From Ensifer sesbaniae (GTDB taxonomy: Bacteria > Pseudomonadota > Alphaproteobacteria > Rhizobiales > Rhizobiaceae), in NCBI RefSeq assembly GCF_013283665.1, contig NZ_JABEKU010000002.1, forward strand, positions 804,863 through 868,862: a DNA stretch of 64,000 nt, read 5' to 3'. Below are positions 37,923 to 46,282 of this stretch, one piece after another. The notes under the pieces are model-generated. The model worked only from the letters and a program-made list of their open reading frames with translations. It ran no database searches and was not told where the DNA came from. The position numbers were made by a program, and so were the translations under genes. Every line of letters starts with the position of its first letter. Position 1 is the first letter of the stretch.

Positions 37923-38944
37923 TTTGCAGCTCGCTCGCTTGGTTTGCTCGCACCGCGCGCCGGCACGAGGAAGGCAAAGGCGGTGCGGAACCGCGGCGAC
38001 TGAAGCACCAGGATGACGACGATGATCGCCGCCTTGATGATCAGGTTGAACTCTGGCGGGAAGCCGGAGAGAAGAATACCGGTGTTGATCGCCTGGATGA
38101 TGATCGCGCCGAGCACCGATGCGGCGATGCTGAAGCGTCCGCCGAGCAGCGACGTGCCGCCGACCACGACCGCGAGAATGGCATCGAGCTCCAGCCAGAG
38201 CCCGGCATTGTTGGCATCGGCGCCACGAATGTCGGCGGCGGCAATGATGCCGGCAATGGCGGCGCAGAGACCGGAGAGAACATAGGCGGCGATCAGCAGG
38301 ACTGGCGTCAGCACGCCGGACAGCGTGCTCGCCTGACGATTGACGCCGATCGCCTCGATCAGCATGCCGAGCGCCGTCCGCCTGACGAGCATGGCGATCA
38401 GCACCCCGAAAACCAACCAGATCACGACCGGCATTGGCAGGCCCGCGAAGGAGCCGCTGCCGATGAAGATGAGGCCGGGATCATTGAAGGTCAGGATCGC
38501 GCCCTCGGTAATGAGCTGGGCAATCCCCCGCCCGGCGACCATGAGGACCAACGTGGCAATGATCGGCTGGATGTCGAGCACCGCCACCAGCACCCCGTTC
38601 CAAAGACCGCAAAGAATACCGACGGCAAGCGTGATCAGCAGCGTTCCGGCGAGCGAGTGGCCGGAGGTGATCGCAGCGGCGGCGGTGGCGCCGCAGATCG
38701 CCATCACCGCGCCGACCGAGAGATCAATGCCCTTGGTGGCGATGACGACAGTCATGCCGATTGCCAAAAGCACGACGGGCGCGCCGCGATTGAGGATGTC
38801 GACGAGGCTGCCATAAAGGCGTCCGTTCTGGATTTCCAGGTTGAGGAAGCCGGGAAACACCAGTGAAACCGCCACGACGATGACGGCAAGCGCGATCAGT
38901 TGCGGCAGCAACCGGTTCAAATAGAGCCGGAAGAACGACGTCAT
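37919..38944 (-). CDS. ytfT: Galactofuranose-type ABC transporter permease YtfT
   Basis: 341 residues, about 8-10 transmembrane helices. Diagnostic segments are GAPVVLLAIGMTVVIATKGIDLSVGAVMAICGA and GMLIEAIGVNRQASTLSGVLTPVLLIAAYVLSG. The ends overlap both neighbours (ytfR stop and yjfF start), showing a single transcript with coupled translation. It is the second membrane subunit of the sugar importer. The substrate assignment follows the E. coli YtfQRT-YjfF gene order and is not proven here. Confidence 0.88.
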   Translation of the reverse strand: MTSFFRLYLNRLLPQLIALAVIVVAVSLVFPGFLNLEIQNGRLYGSLVDILNRGAPVVLLAIGMTVVIATKGIDLSVGAVMAICGATAAAAITSGHSLAGTLLITLAVGILCGLWNGVLVAVLDIQPIIATLVLMVAGRGIAQLITEGAILTFNDPGLIFIGSGSFAGLPMPVVIWLVFGVLIAMLVRRTALGMLIEAIGVNRQASTLSGVLTPVLLIAAYVLSGLCAAIAGIIAAADIRGADANNAGLWLELDAILAVVVGGTSLLGGRFSIAASVLGAIIIQAINTGILLSGFPPEFNLIIKAAIIVVILVLQSPRFRTAFAFLVPARGASKPSERAAK

Positions 38945-40455
38945 GACGCCCTCCTTTCATTGGTTGCGGCGATCGCTTCGACGATCTCGTGGGCCGTGAG
39001 CCGGTTGCCGTCGAGTTCGGCGACATGGGCGCGATCCCGAAGCACGATGACCCGCGTGCTGTAGGCGACCAGTTCCTCGATCTCCGACGAGACGACGATC
39101 AGCGACAGCCCCTTCTCGCGCAGCGCCTCAATGAGCTTGACGATCTCCGCATGGGCGCCGACGTCGATGCCACGGGTCGGCTCGTCGAGGATCAGGAATT
39201 CGGGCTCGGTCGCAAGCCAGCGCGCCAGGATCGCCTTCTGCTGATTGCCGCCGGATAGAAGCTTGATCGGTTTTTCTCGATCGGCGGTGCGGATATCGAG
39301 CGCGCGGATGTAGTGGTCCGCCAGCCGGTTCTGTTCCGCCCGCGAGATCGGCCGTGTCCAGCCGCGGCGCGCCTGCAGCGCGAGCACGATGTTCTCGCGC
39401 ACCGAGAGATCGCCAATGATGCCTGATGTCTTCCGATCCTCCGGGCAGAAGCCGAACCTGTGCCGGATGGCGGCACGCGGCGATGATAGATCGATCGCGC
39501 GGCCGTCGATCTCCGCCTGACCGCTATCGGCAGAGTGGGCGCCGAAGAGAAGCTCCGCGGTTTCCGTCCGTCCGGAGCCGAGCAGGCCGGCCATGCCGAC
39601 AACTTCGCCGGCACGGACATCGAGGTCGAAGGGACGAACGCGACCCTTGCGGCCATAGTTGCGAAACCGGTAACGCAGCGGCCCTTCCGAGGTTTGCGCA
39701 CGCGGGGCATGAATCTCAGCGGCCAGTTCACGGCCGATCATCATCGCGATCAACGCGCGGCGGTCGAGATTGGCAGTTTCACGGGTTCCGACGAGCTGCC
39801 CGTTCCTGAGCACCGTTATCCGGTCGGAAATCTCGTAGACCTGTTCAAGAAAATGGGTGACGAAGACGATGCCGAGCCCGCGGGCCTTGAGGCGCCGGAC
39901 AATGCGGAACAGCATCGCCACCTCATGCGCATCGAGGCTTGCCGTCGGCTCGTCGAGGATCAGCACCTTGCCTGAGAGATCGACGGCACGGGCGATGGCG
40001 ACGACCTGCTGGATCGCCACGGAATAGCTTGCGAGATCGCGGGTGACGTCGATGTCGAGCTCATAGTCAGCGAGCAGCTCCCGCGCACGCCGGTTCATGG
40101 CGCCAACGTCAACCATGCCGAAGCGGCGCGGCTGGCGCCCGAGGAAGAGGTTTTCGGCAACCGTCAGGTTCGCCAACAGGTTGACCTCCTGGTAGACCGT
40201 GCCGATACCCAGAGTCTGGGCCTCGAACGTGTCGCGGGGATCAACCTCCGTGCCGTCGAGCAGGATGGCACCGCCGTCGCGGCGGTAGGCGCCCGTAAGG
40301 CATTTGATGAGAGTAGACTTGCCGGCGCCGTTTTCGCCAAGCAGCGCATGAACCTCTCCACGCCGGAGGTGAAAATCGACCTTGTCGAGGGCCCTGGTGC
40401 CCGGGAAGGCCTTCTCGATCCGGATCGCCGAAAGAATGTGGTCACTGGTCTGCAT
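38941..40455 (-). CDS. ytfR: Galactofuranose-type sugar ABC transporter ATPase YtfR
   Basis: 504 residues from the ATG at 40455 (MQTSDHILSAIRIEKAFPGTRAL); an extension to 40680 is unlike protein and is dropped. Two ABC domains are fused. The first has Walker A LLGENGAGKST (about 38-48), and Walker B LILDEPTASLD with its signature. The second has a degenerate Walker A (GMAGLLGSGRTETAELL), LLSGGNQQKAILARWL and LILDEPTRGIDVG. This double-domain layout is normal for sugar importers of the RbsA/MglA/YtfR class. A strong hairpin separates it from ytfQ. Confidence 0.9.
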   Translation of the reverse strand: MQTSDHILSAIRIEKAFPGTRALDKVDFHLRRGEVHALLGENGAGKSTLIKCLTGAYRRDGGAILLDGTEVDPRDTFEAQTLGIGTVYQEVNLLANLTVAENLFLGRQPRRFGMVDVGAMNRRARELLADYELDIDVTRDLASYSVAIQQVVAIARAVDLSGKVLILDEPTASLDAHEVAMLFRIVRRLKARGLGIVFVTHFLEQVYEISDRITVLRNGQLVGTRETANLDRRALIAMMIGRELAAEIHAPRAQTSEGPLRYRFRNYGRKGRVRPFDLDVRAGEVVGMAGLLGSGRTETAELLFGAHSADSGQAEIDGRAIDLSSPRAAIRHRFGFCPEDRKTSGIIGDLSVRENIVLALQARRGWTRPISRAEQNRLADHYIRALDIRTADREKPIKLLSGGNQQKAILARWLATEPEFLILDEPTRGIDVGAHAEIVKLIEALREKGLSLIVVSSEIEELVAYSTRVIVLRDRAHVAELDGNRLTAHEIVEAIAATNERRAS

Positions 40456-40553
40456 CGATACCGTCTCCGCGATGCGGGTATCTGTCGGACGAGAAGCACA
40501 GTTTGGCCGCGGCAAGCTGCACTCTTCGCCCGGAAAGTATCTCAGGAAAGGAG

Positions 40554-40588
40554 CCTGGCCCGCGCGCGAGAAGAGGGCGCGGGCCAGG
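40554..40588 (-). other. Intercistronic hairpin between ytfQ and ytfR
   Basis: CCTGGCCCGCGC (40554-40565) pairs perfectly with GCGCGGGCCAGG (40577-40588) around an 11-base loop, 7 bases after the ytfQ stop. No U tract follows on the minus strand. Such hairpins after binding-protein genes usually protect the upstream mRNA and attenuate the transporter genes, giving excess binding protein. Confidence 0.7.
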
Positions 40589-40595
40589 GGCGACG

Positions 40596-41558
40596 TCAGT
40601 AGCCGAGGCCCTTCTTTTCCTCGTAGACCTTCAGCGGTTCGTCGGCCTGCGTATAGAGCTTCGATTCCGTCTGGATCCACTTCGGCGGTGCCGTGCCATC
40701 CTTCTGGTAAGCAGCAAGCGCATCGAAGGCGGGGCCGGCCATGTTCGGCGTCAGCTCGACCGTGGCATTGGCTTCGCCGGCGGCCATCGCCTGGAAGATA
40801 TCCGGCACGGCATCGATCGAGACGACAAGGATATCCTTGCCGGGTTTCAGGCCGGCCTCCTTGATCGCCTGGATGGCGCCGACGGCCATGTCGTCATTGT
40901 GGGCGTAGAGTGCGCAGATGTTCTTGCCGCCGTCCTCGGCCTTCAGAAAGCTTTCCATCACTTCCTTGCCCTTGGTGCGGGTGAAGTCGCCGGTCTGGCT
41001 GCGGATGATCTTCAGGTTGTCATGCCCCGACAGCGCCTGTTCAAAGCCCTTCTTGCGGTCGATCGCCGGCGAGGACCCCGTCGTACCCTGGAGCTCTACG
41101 ACATTGCAGGGCTTGCCGGCCGTGGTGTCGACGAGCCATTTGCCGGCGACACTGCCCTCGTGCACCAGGTCGGAGGTTACCGCCGTCAGATAGAGATCCT
41201 TCGAGGCGTCGACGGTGCGGTCGAGCAGGATGACCGGAATTTCCGCGTCCTTGGCTTCCTGGAGAACTTCGTCCCAGCCGGTTGCTACGACCGGGGCGAG
41301 AAGAATGGCGTTCACGCCCTGCGCGATGAAGGAGCGGATCGCCTTGATCTGGTTTTCCTGCTTCTGCTGCGCATCAGCGAACTTGAGGTCGATGCCGCGC
41401 TGTTCGGCTTGCTGCTTGGTCAGCGTCGTCTCGGCGGCGCGCCAGCCGGACTCCGAGCCGATCTGCGAGAAGCCGACGACCAGTTCGGCGGCAGTAGCGC
41501 TGCCGAACGTGCAGGCAGCAAGGATCGTTGCACTCGCAAGTGCCTTGGCGATTTTCAT
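40596..41558 (-). CDS. ytfQ: Galactofuranose-type sugar-binding protein YtfQ
   Basis: 320 residues from the ATG at 41558, with a near-ideal GGGAGGAAATC leader. Signal peptide about 1-23 (ILAACTFGSATA). The mature part is a type I periplasmic binding protein: ELVVGFSQIGSESGWRAAETTLTKQQAEQRGI, NAILLAPVVATGWDEVL, PVILLDRTVDASKDLYLTAV, ALYAHNDDMAVGAIQAI. These match YtfQ-like galactofuranose binders. First gene of the operon ytfQ-ytfR-ytfT-yjfF-gntR. A TATAAT-like element and an inverted repeat lie 50-70 bases upstream. Confidence 0.9.
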   Translation of the reverse strand: MKIAKALASATILAACTFGSATAAELVVGFSQIGSESGWRAAETTLTKQQAEQRGIDLKFADAQQKQENQIKAIRSFIAQGVNAILLAPVVATGWDEVLQEAKDAEIPVILLDRTVDASKDLYLTAVTSDLVHEGSVAGKWLVDTTAGKPCNVVELQGTTGSSPAIDRKKGFEQALSGHDNLKIIRSQTGDFTRTKGKEVMESFLKAEDGGKNICALYAHNDDMAVGAIQAIKEAGLKPGKDILVVSIDAVPDIFQAMAAGEANATVELTPNMAGPAFDALAAYQKDGTAPPKWIQTESKLYTQADEPLKVYEEKKGLGY

Positions 41559-41609
41559 GATTTCCTCCCAAAGAAAGCTGCCTCCGCGCAGCCAGCGAGA
41601 AAAAATCAT

Positions 41610-41627
41610 ATTATATTACTTTTGTAA
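41610..41627 (-). promoter_or_regulatory. Candidate -10 element and operator of the ytfQ operon
   Basis: On the minus strand TATAAT occurs at 41615-41610, and directly before it TTAC-AAAA-GTAA (41627-41616) forms a short inverted repeat in a strikingly AT-rich patch. The -35 region is poor, consistent with an activated or repressed promoter. The FadR-type regulator of the operon is the natural candidate to bind here. Assigned by eye only. Confidence 0.35.
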
Positions 41628-41774
41628 ACCGACACTTCTCACTTAGCGCGTAAGATGTGGATGAAATTCACCGGGAGGTCGCAGACGAAAGAGCGCGGGT
41701 CAGCCGCCCCGCGGCAAGCGACAGCGGAATTTTCGTAGGATTGACGAACGAGAACGGCGCCTTCCGCTATGGCG

Positions 41775-42683
41775 TTAGGCTTTCGCCAGCACGGTCCCGG
41801 CGGCACTGGCGAGCATCACGAGTGCGACGCCGAAGATCTGGTGGAGCGACAGCACCTGCCCAAGGACGATGAAGCCCGCGCAGGCGCCGATAGCCGGCTC
41901 CAGGCTCATCAGGATACCGAAGGCCGATGGCTGCATGCGGCGGAGCGCCATGAATTCGAGCGCGTAAGGGAGCAACGGCACCAGAACGGCGAGCCCGGCC
42001 GTCACCAGCAGCAGGTCGAAGGATAAGCCGGATTGCACCTGGTGAACGCCGAACGGCGTTGCGACGAGTGCTGCAAACAATAGCGAAACGGCAAGCCCCT
42101 CCAATCCCCTGAAGCTTTGGCCGGCATGTTTCATCAGCACGATATAGCCGCCCCAGCCGATCGCAGCGCCGAAGGCGAAAAGCAGCCCGCGCGCATCCGC
42201 CACCCACGCCGAACCGTCCCAGGAAAGGCACAGCACGCCGGCCGCGGCGATCGCAGGGAAAAGCAGGCGCCAACCGCGACCGCCAAATATCGCCGCGACG
42301 GTCAAGGGGCCGAGAAACTCGATCGCCACGCCAAGCCCAAGCGGGATCCGTTCGATCGCCGCGAAGAAGCAGAGCGTCATCGTCGCCATCGTGGCGCCGA
42401 GCGAAAGCGCCGTTAGCCACTGCGACCGCGTGTAACTGAAGAAGCGCGGCCGGACGAGAAGCAGCAGGAATGCCGCAGCCCAGGAAACCCGCAGCCAGGT
42501 TGCGCCAAAGGCGCCAAGGCTTTGCATGGCCGGCTTCGAGAGCGCGGCGCCGAACTGCACGCTCGACATGGACAGAAGGCAAAAGGCGATCGCTATAGAC
42601 ACTCGCCCGGCAGAACCGGGCACCGTTGCCGGCCCGCTCCAGCCGCTGTCTGCCGTTACCGTTGCCGTTTCCGTATCAGCCAT
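41775..42683 (-). CDS. EamA/RhtA-like DMT-family exporter
   Basis: 302 residues from the ATG at 42683 with AGGAG upstream. About ten transmembrane helices arranged as two EamA repeats. Characteristic segments are SVQFGAALSKPAMQSLGAFGATWLRVSWAAAFLLL and the second-half AFGILMSLEPAIGACAGFIVLGQ, which match RhtA/YdeD-type amino-acid or metabolite exporters. The gene is divergent from the LysR gene at 42775, about 90 bases away. Export of threonine/homoserine-like compounds is a family inference only. Confidence 0.86.
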   Translation of the reverse strand: MADTETATVTADSGWSGPATVPGSAGRVSIAIAFCLLSMSSVQFGAALSKPAMQSLGAFGATWLRVSWAAAFLLLLVRPRFFSYTRSQWLTALSLGATMATMTLCFFAAIERIPLGLGVAIEFLGPLTVAAIFGGRGWRLLFPAIAAAGVLCLSWDGSAWVADARGLLFAFGAAIGWGGYIVLMKHAGQSFRGLEGLAVSLLFAALVATPFGVHQVQSGLSFDLLLVTAGLAVLVPLLPYALEFMALRRMQPSAFGILMSLEPAIGACAGFIVLGQVLSLHQIFGVALVMLASAAGTVLAKA

Positions 42684-42774
42684 GTCCGTTCTCCTGTTGG
42701 GCTTGAACGGACATAGCAATTTCGGCACAATAATGAACTCTAATAGTTGTGATGCCTCTATAAGGGATCGTTAT

Positions 42775-43659
42775 ATGCATGATCTGGACATCGGCCTGTT
42801 GCGGGCCTTCGTCGTCACCGCCGAATGCGGCAGTGTCAGCGGTGCCGCCCAGCGGCTGGCGCGGACCCAGGCCGCCGTCAGCATGCAATTGCGCCGGTTG
42901 GAAGACGATCTTGGCGCCAGGTTGTTGAACCGCAGCACAAGGGGCATGGACCTCACCGAAGCCGGGTATGTGCTGCTTCCCTACGCCCGGAAAATGCTGG
43001 GCTTGAGTACGGGCGCACGGAGGGCGTTGGCCGGCCGATCGGTCCACGGCCCGATCCGCTTCGGCATGATCGAGGACATCGCCGTCGGCTCGCTGCCAAG
43101 GGCACTGCAGCGCTTCTCCGAATGCCATCCAAACGTGGCACTCGAGCTGACGGTCGCCGAAAGCACCGTGCTGTCGGAGAAGCTGTCGCAGGGACAGCTC
43201 GATGTCGCAATCGGCGACCCCGCTCTGATCCATGGCCGGCCGATCCTCGCCTGGCGGCTACCGCTCCGCTGGGTCGCCGCGCGTGGTTTCGCGATGCCGG
43301 ACGAGGGTCCCCTGCCGCTCGTCACCTTCGACGGGGTCTGCACCTGGCGCCAAAAGATGATCGAAGCGCTGAACGGTGGCAAAAGACCGTGGCGCACGGT
43401 GCTGACGAGCGCCAGCCTCGCCTCGATCCAGTCGATGATCGAAGCCGGTCTCGGCATTGCGGTTCTGCTGGATCTCAACATCCGCCCGAACACGATGAAG
43501 ATCCTTGGCGCCAATGAAGGCTTGCCGCCGGCTCCGGTGATCGAGCTCGGCCTCTTCGCCGCCGACGACCAGGGCCTGTCGTCACAGCCCGTCGCGGCGC
43601 TCTGGGAATTTCTCTCCGATGAACTTCAGGCAGAAGCCCTGGCAACAGCTCAATCTTAG
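42775..43659 (+). CDS. LysR-family transcriptional regulator
   Basis: 294 residues from the ATG at 42775 (MHDLDIGLLRAFVVTAECGSVSGAAQRLARTQAAV, the LysR helix-turn-helix), preceded by AAGGGA. A further in-frame ATG at 42733 would add 14 residues and is less likely. The effector domain (about 90-285) begins GPIRFGMIEDIAVGSLPRALQRF. It is divergent from the EamA exporter gene and likely activates it when the exported metabolite accumulates, as for other LysR/exporter pairs (inference). Confidence 0.86.
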   Translation: MHDLDIGLLRAFVVTAECGSVSGAAQRLARTQAAVSMQLRRLEDDLGARLLNRSTRGMDLTEAGYVLLPYARKMLGLSTGARRALAGRSVHGPIRFGMIEDIAVGSLPRALQRFSECHPNVALELTVAESTVLSEKLSQGQLDVAIGDPALIHGRPILAWRLPLRWVAARGFAMPDEGPLPLVTFDGVCTWRQKMIEALNGGKRPWRTVLTSASLASIQSMIEAGLGIAVLLDLNIRPNTMKILGANEGLPPAPVIELGLFAADDQGLSSQPVAALWEFLSDELQAEALATAQS

Positions 43660-43733
43660 CAATCGCAAATGCAGTCCGATCCCGGAACGAAATACGGCCC
43701 CGGCGCGAACCGGAGATTGAAAATCCCAAAGCA

Positions 43734-43750
43734 AAATTTTACTAAATAAT
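43734..43750 (+). promoter_or_regulatory. Operator-like site upstream of lacR (copy 1)
   Basis: AAATTTTACTAAATAAT shares the core TTTAC-n-AAATA with the two sites in front of lacE. It lies 52 bases before the lacR start, so LacR may repress its own gene. Confidence 0.45.
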
Positions 43751-43801
43751 GATTGCGCCGCGCCCGAAACCGGGCCGCTGGCGGCGGGCAGGAAGCTGGA
43801 C

Positions 43802-44830
43802 ATGGTCACAATAAAGGAAATCGCGTCGGCTGTCGGGGTTTCGTCGGCAACGGTTTCGCGGGTGCTGAACTACGATCCGACGCTTTCGATCTCCACGAAA
43901 AAGCGTCAGGCGATCATCGAAACGGCCGAGGCGCTGAACTACGCGACGCCACGCAATCGCGGCCGCGGCGCCGGCTCGATGCAGGGCCTGAAGTTCGCAC
44001 TGGTGCATTTCCTTCAGCCCGCGCAGGAACTGATCGACCCCTATTATGTCGGCGTTCGGCTCGGGATCGAGAACCGCTGCCAGGCGCTGAAAATCGAGGT
44101 GGTCAAAGTCTTCCACAACGGCAACCTGCCGGAGGCGGCGATCCTCCAGGGCGCCAGCGGCGTCGTTGCCGTCGGTCACCACTACGGCGAAGAGGTTCAC
44201 TGGCTGCGGCGCCATAGCCGCCACCTGGTCTTTGCCGACTTCGCGCCTGACGACGACATCGACGACAGCGTGATGAGCGATGTCTCCGTGGCAATGAACC
44301 GCTTGTTGCAAGGCGTTCACGGCATGGGTTACCGCCGCATCGGCTTCCTCGGCTGGATCGACGCCTTTCGTGGCAAGGACGACATCCATTCCGAACGCCG
44401 CTGCCGCGCCTTCATCAACTGGACGACGAATGCAGGCCTTTACGATCCGGACCTCTGCATGGTCGAGAAGCTGACGCCGGACAGCGGCTACACGTTGGCA
44501 AAGGCCATGCTGTCGAAACCCAATCGGCCTGAGATCCTGATCACCTGCAACGACAACATGGCGATCGGCGCCTATCGCGCAATTCACGAGATGGGCCTGA
44601 AAATTCCGGAGGATGTCGCCGTGGCAAGCTTCAACGACATTCCGGTCGCGCAGTTTCTCGGCCCACCGCTTTCGACGGTCAAGATACCGGCGGAAATTAT
44701 CGGCGAAACGGCCGTCGACCTGCTGGTCGAGCGGCTCTCGGGACGCGACGTCGCCAAGAAGGTGCTGCTCGGAACGGAGATCGTTTGGCGCGGCAGCACC
44801 GCCGCCGGAAGCGCGACTGCAGGCCGGTAA
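43802..44830 (+). CDS. lacR: LacI-family repressor of the lac operon
   Basis: 342 residues. The N-terminus TIKEIASAVGVSSATVSRVLNYDP is a textbook LacI helix-turn-helix with hinge near residue 50-60. The periplasmic-binding-like sensor domain follows (LKFALVHFLQPAQELIDPYYVGVRLGIENR; ILITCNDNMAIGAYRAIHEMGLKIPEDVAVASFNDI). AGGAAG precedes the ATG. It lies 112 bases before lacE and is co-oriented, as in the Sinorhizobium/Agrobacterium lac clusters, where LacR represses lactose transport and hydrolysis genes. The effector is probably a galactoside. Confidence 0.88.
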   Translation: MVTIKEIASAVGVSSATVSRVLNYDPTLSISTKKRQAIIETAEALNYATPRNRGRGAGSMQGLKFALVHFLQPAQELIDPYYVGVRLGIENRCQALKIEVVKVFHNGNLPEAAILQGASGVVAVGHHYGEEVHWLRRHSRHLVFADFAPDDDIDDSVMSDVSVAMNRLLQGVHGMGYRRIGFLGWIDAFRGKDDIHSERRCRAFINWTTNAGLYDPDLCMVEKLTPDSGYTLAKAMLSKPNRPEILITCNDNMAIGAYRAIHEMGLKIPEDVAVASFNDIPVAQFLGPPLSTVKIPAEIIGETAVDLLVERLSGRDVAKKVLLGTEIVWRGSTAAGSATAGR

Positions 44831-44840
44831 AAATGGCTTG

Positions 44841-44862
44841 GTAAAAATTTACTGAAATATTG
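44841..44862 (+). promoter_or_regulatory. Operator-like site upstream of lacE (copy 2)
   Basis: GTAAA-AA-TTTAC is an inverted repeat (44841-44852), continuing into TTTACTGAAATATT, which matches the core at the lacR promoter with one extra base. It lies about 80 bases before lacE. Confidence 0.5.
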
Positions 44863-44872
44863 CCTTCTTCAG

Positions 44873-44888
44873 AGTTTTACGAAATACT
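44873..44888 (+). promoter_or_regulatory. Operator-like site upstream of lacE (copy 3)
   Basis: AGTTTTACGAAATACT is an imperfect 16-base palindrome centred on CG, the hallmark of LacI-family operators; six of eight base pairs are symmetric. It lies about 55 bases before lacE and 32 bases from copy 2, roughly three helical turns apart. Confidence 0.55.
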
Positions 44889-44942
44889 CCGCGCCGAGAC
44901 ACGGAGGAACGTCTCGGGGAACGAAAATCGAGGGAGGAAATT

Positions 44943-46211
44943 ATGGACATGCGTACCTATCTGCCGCGTTTTGCCGCCATCGCGCTCGCGGGGGCCAGCC
45001 TGTTGGCGGTGACTTCAGCGCAAGCCAAGGAAATCACGGTCTGGTGCTGGGATCCGAACTTCAACGTCGCGATCATGAAGGAGGCCGGCGCGCGCTATAC
45101 CAAGTCGCACCCTGACGTCACCTTCAACATCGTCGATTTCGCCAAGGCCGATGTCGAACAAAAGCTGCAGACCGGTCTCTCGTCCGGTACGGCGGATGCG
45201 CTTCCCGATATCGTGCTGATCGAAGACTACGGCGCGCAGAAATATCTACAATCCTTCCCCGGCGCCTTCGCGCCACTCTCCGGCACCGTCGACTATTCCG
45301 GCTTCGCTCCCTACAAGGTCGAGCTGATGACGCTGAATGGCCAAGTCTACGGCATGCCGTTCGATTCCGGCGTGACCGGCCTCTATTATCGCAAGGACTA
45401 TCTGGAGCAGGCCGGTTTCAAGCCCGAAGACATGCAGGATCTCACCTGGGATCGCTTCATCGAGATCGGCCAGCAGGTCGAAGCCAAGACCGGCAAGAAG
45501 ATGATGGGTCTCGACCCGACCGACGCCGGGCTCGTGCGCATCATCATGCAGTCGGCCGGGCAATGGTACTTCGACAAGGAAGGCAACACGAACATCACCG
45601 GCAACGCCGCGCTCAAGGCGGCGCTGGAGACGGTTGGCAAGATCATGTCCGCCAACATCTACAAGCCGGCCGCCGGCTGGTCCGACTGGGTCGGCACCTT
45701 CACGTCGGGTGACGTCGCAACCGTCATTACCGGCGTCTGGATCACCGGCACGGTCAAGGCGCAGCCGGATCAATCGGGCAAATGGGGCGTGGCACCGATC
45801 CCGGCCCTTTCGATCGATGGCGCGACGCATGCCTCGAACCTTGGCGGATCGAGCTGGTACGTGCTTGAAAGCTCGGCCGAGAAAGCCGAGGCGATCGAAT
45901 TCCTCAACGCGGTCTACGCCAAGGACGTCGATTTCTACCAGACAATCCTCCAGGACCGCGGTGCCGTCGGCTCTCTGCTTGCCGCACGCGGCGGGGCCGC
46001 CTACGGCGAGGCCGACGCCTTCTTCGGCGGCGAAAAGGTCTGGCAGAACTTCTCCGACTGGCTCGCGAAGGTCCCCTCGGTCAACTACGGCATCTTCACC
46101 AACGAGGCGGACACCGCCGTCACCGCGCAACTGCCGGCGCTGTCGCAGGGAACGCCTGTCGACGAGGTCCTGAAGGCGATCGACGCCGAGGTCAGCGCAC
46201 AGGTCCAGTAA
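44943..46211 (+). CDS. lacE: Lactose-type ABC transporter substrate-binding protein LacE
   Basis: 422 residues. GGGAGGAAATT gives a strong start. A signal peptide (about 1-28, ending TSAQA) leads to an extracellular solute-binding protein family 1 (MalE/UgpB-like) fold: ITVWCWDPNFNVAIMKEAGARY, GLYYRKDYLEQAGFKPEDMQDLTWDRF, and ASNLGGSSWYVLESSAEKAEAIEF. It delivers lactose or a related galactoside to LacFG. The first transport gene of lacE-F-G-Z-K, followed by an intercistronic hairpin. Confidence 0.9.
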   Translation: MDMRTYLPRFAAIALAGASLLAVTSAQAKEITVWCWDPNFNVAIMKEAGARYTKSHPDVTFNIVDFAKADVEQKLQTGLSSGTADALPDIVLIEDYGAQKYLQSFPGAFAPLSGTVDYSGFAPYKVELMTLNGQVYGMPFDSGVTGLYYRKDYLEQAGFKPEDMQDLTWDRFIEIGQQVEAKTGKKMMGLDPTDAGLVRIIMQSAGQWYFDKEGNTNITGNAALKAALETVGKIMSANIYKPAAGWSDWVGTFTSGDVATVITGVWITGTVKAQPDQSGKWGVAPIPALSIDGATHASNLGGSSWYVLESSAEKAEAIEFLNAVYAKDVDFYQTILQDRGAVGSLLAARGGAAYGEADAFFGGEKVWQNFSDWLAKVPSVNYGIFTNEADTAVTAQLPALSQGTPVDEVLKAIDAEVSAQVQ

Positions 46212-46240
46212 TCGCCGCGGCGATTGTCTGCCTTATTCCC

Positions 46241-46265
46241 GGCCGTGGCGGCGTATGCCACGGCC
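46241..46265 (+). other. Intercistronic hairpin between lacE and lacF
   Basis: GGCCGTGGC (46241-46249) pairs perfectly with GCCACGGCC (46257-46265) over a 7-base loop, 30 bases after the lacE stop. No U tract follows. As after ytfQ, it likely sets the excess of binding protein over permease. Confidence 0.65.
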
Positions 46266-46282
46266 AACGGCTCCTGCTATCC

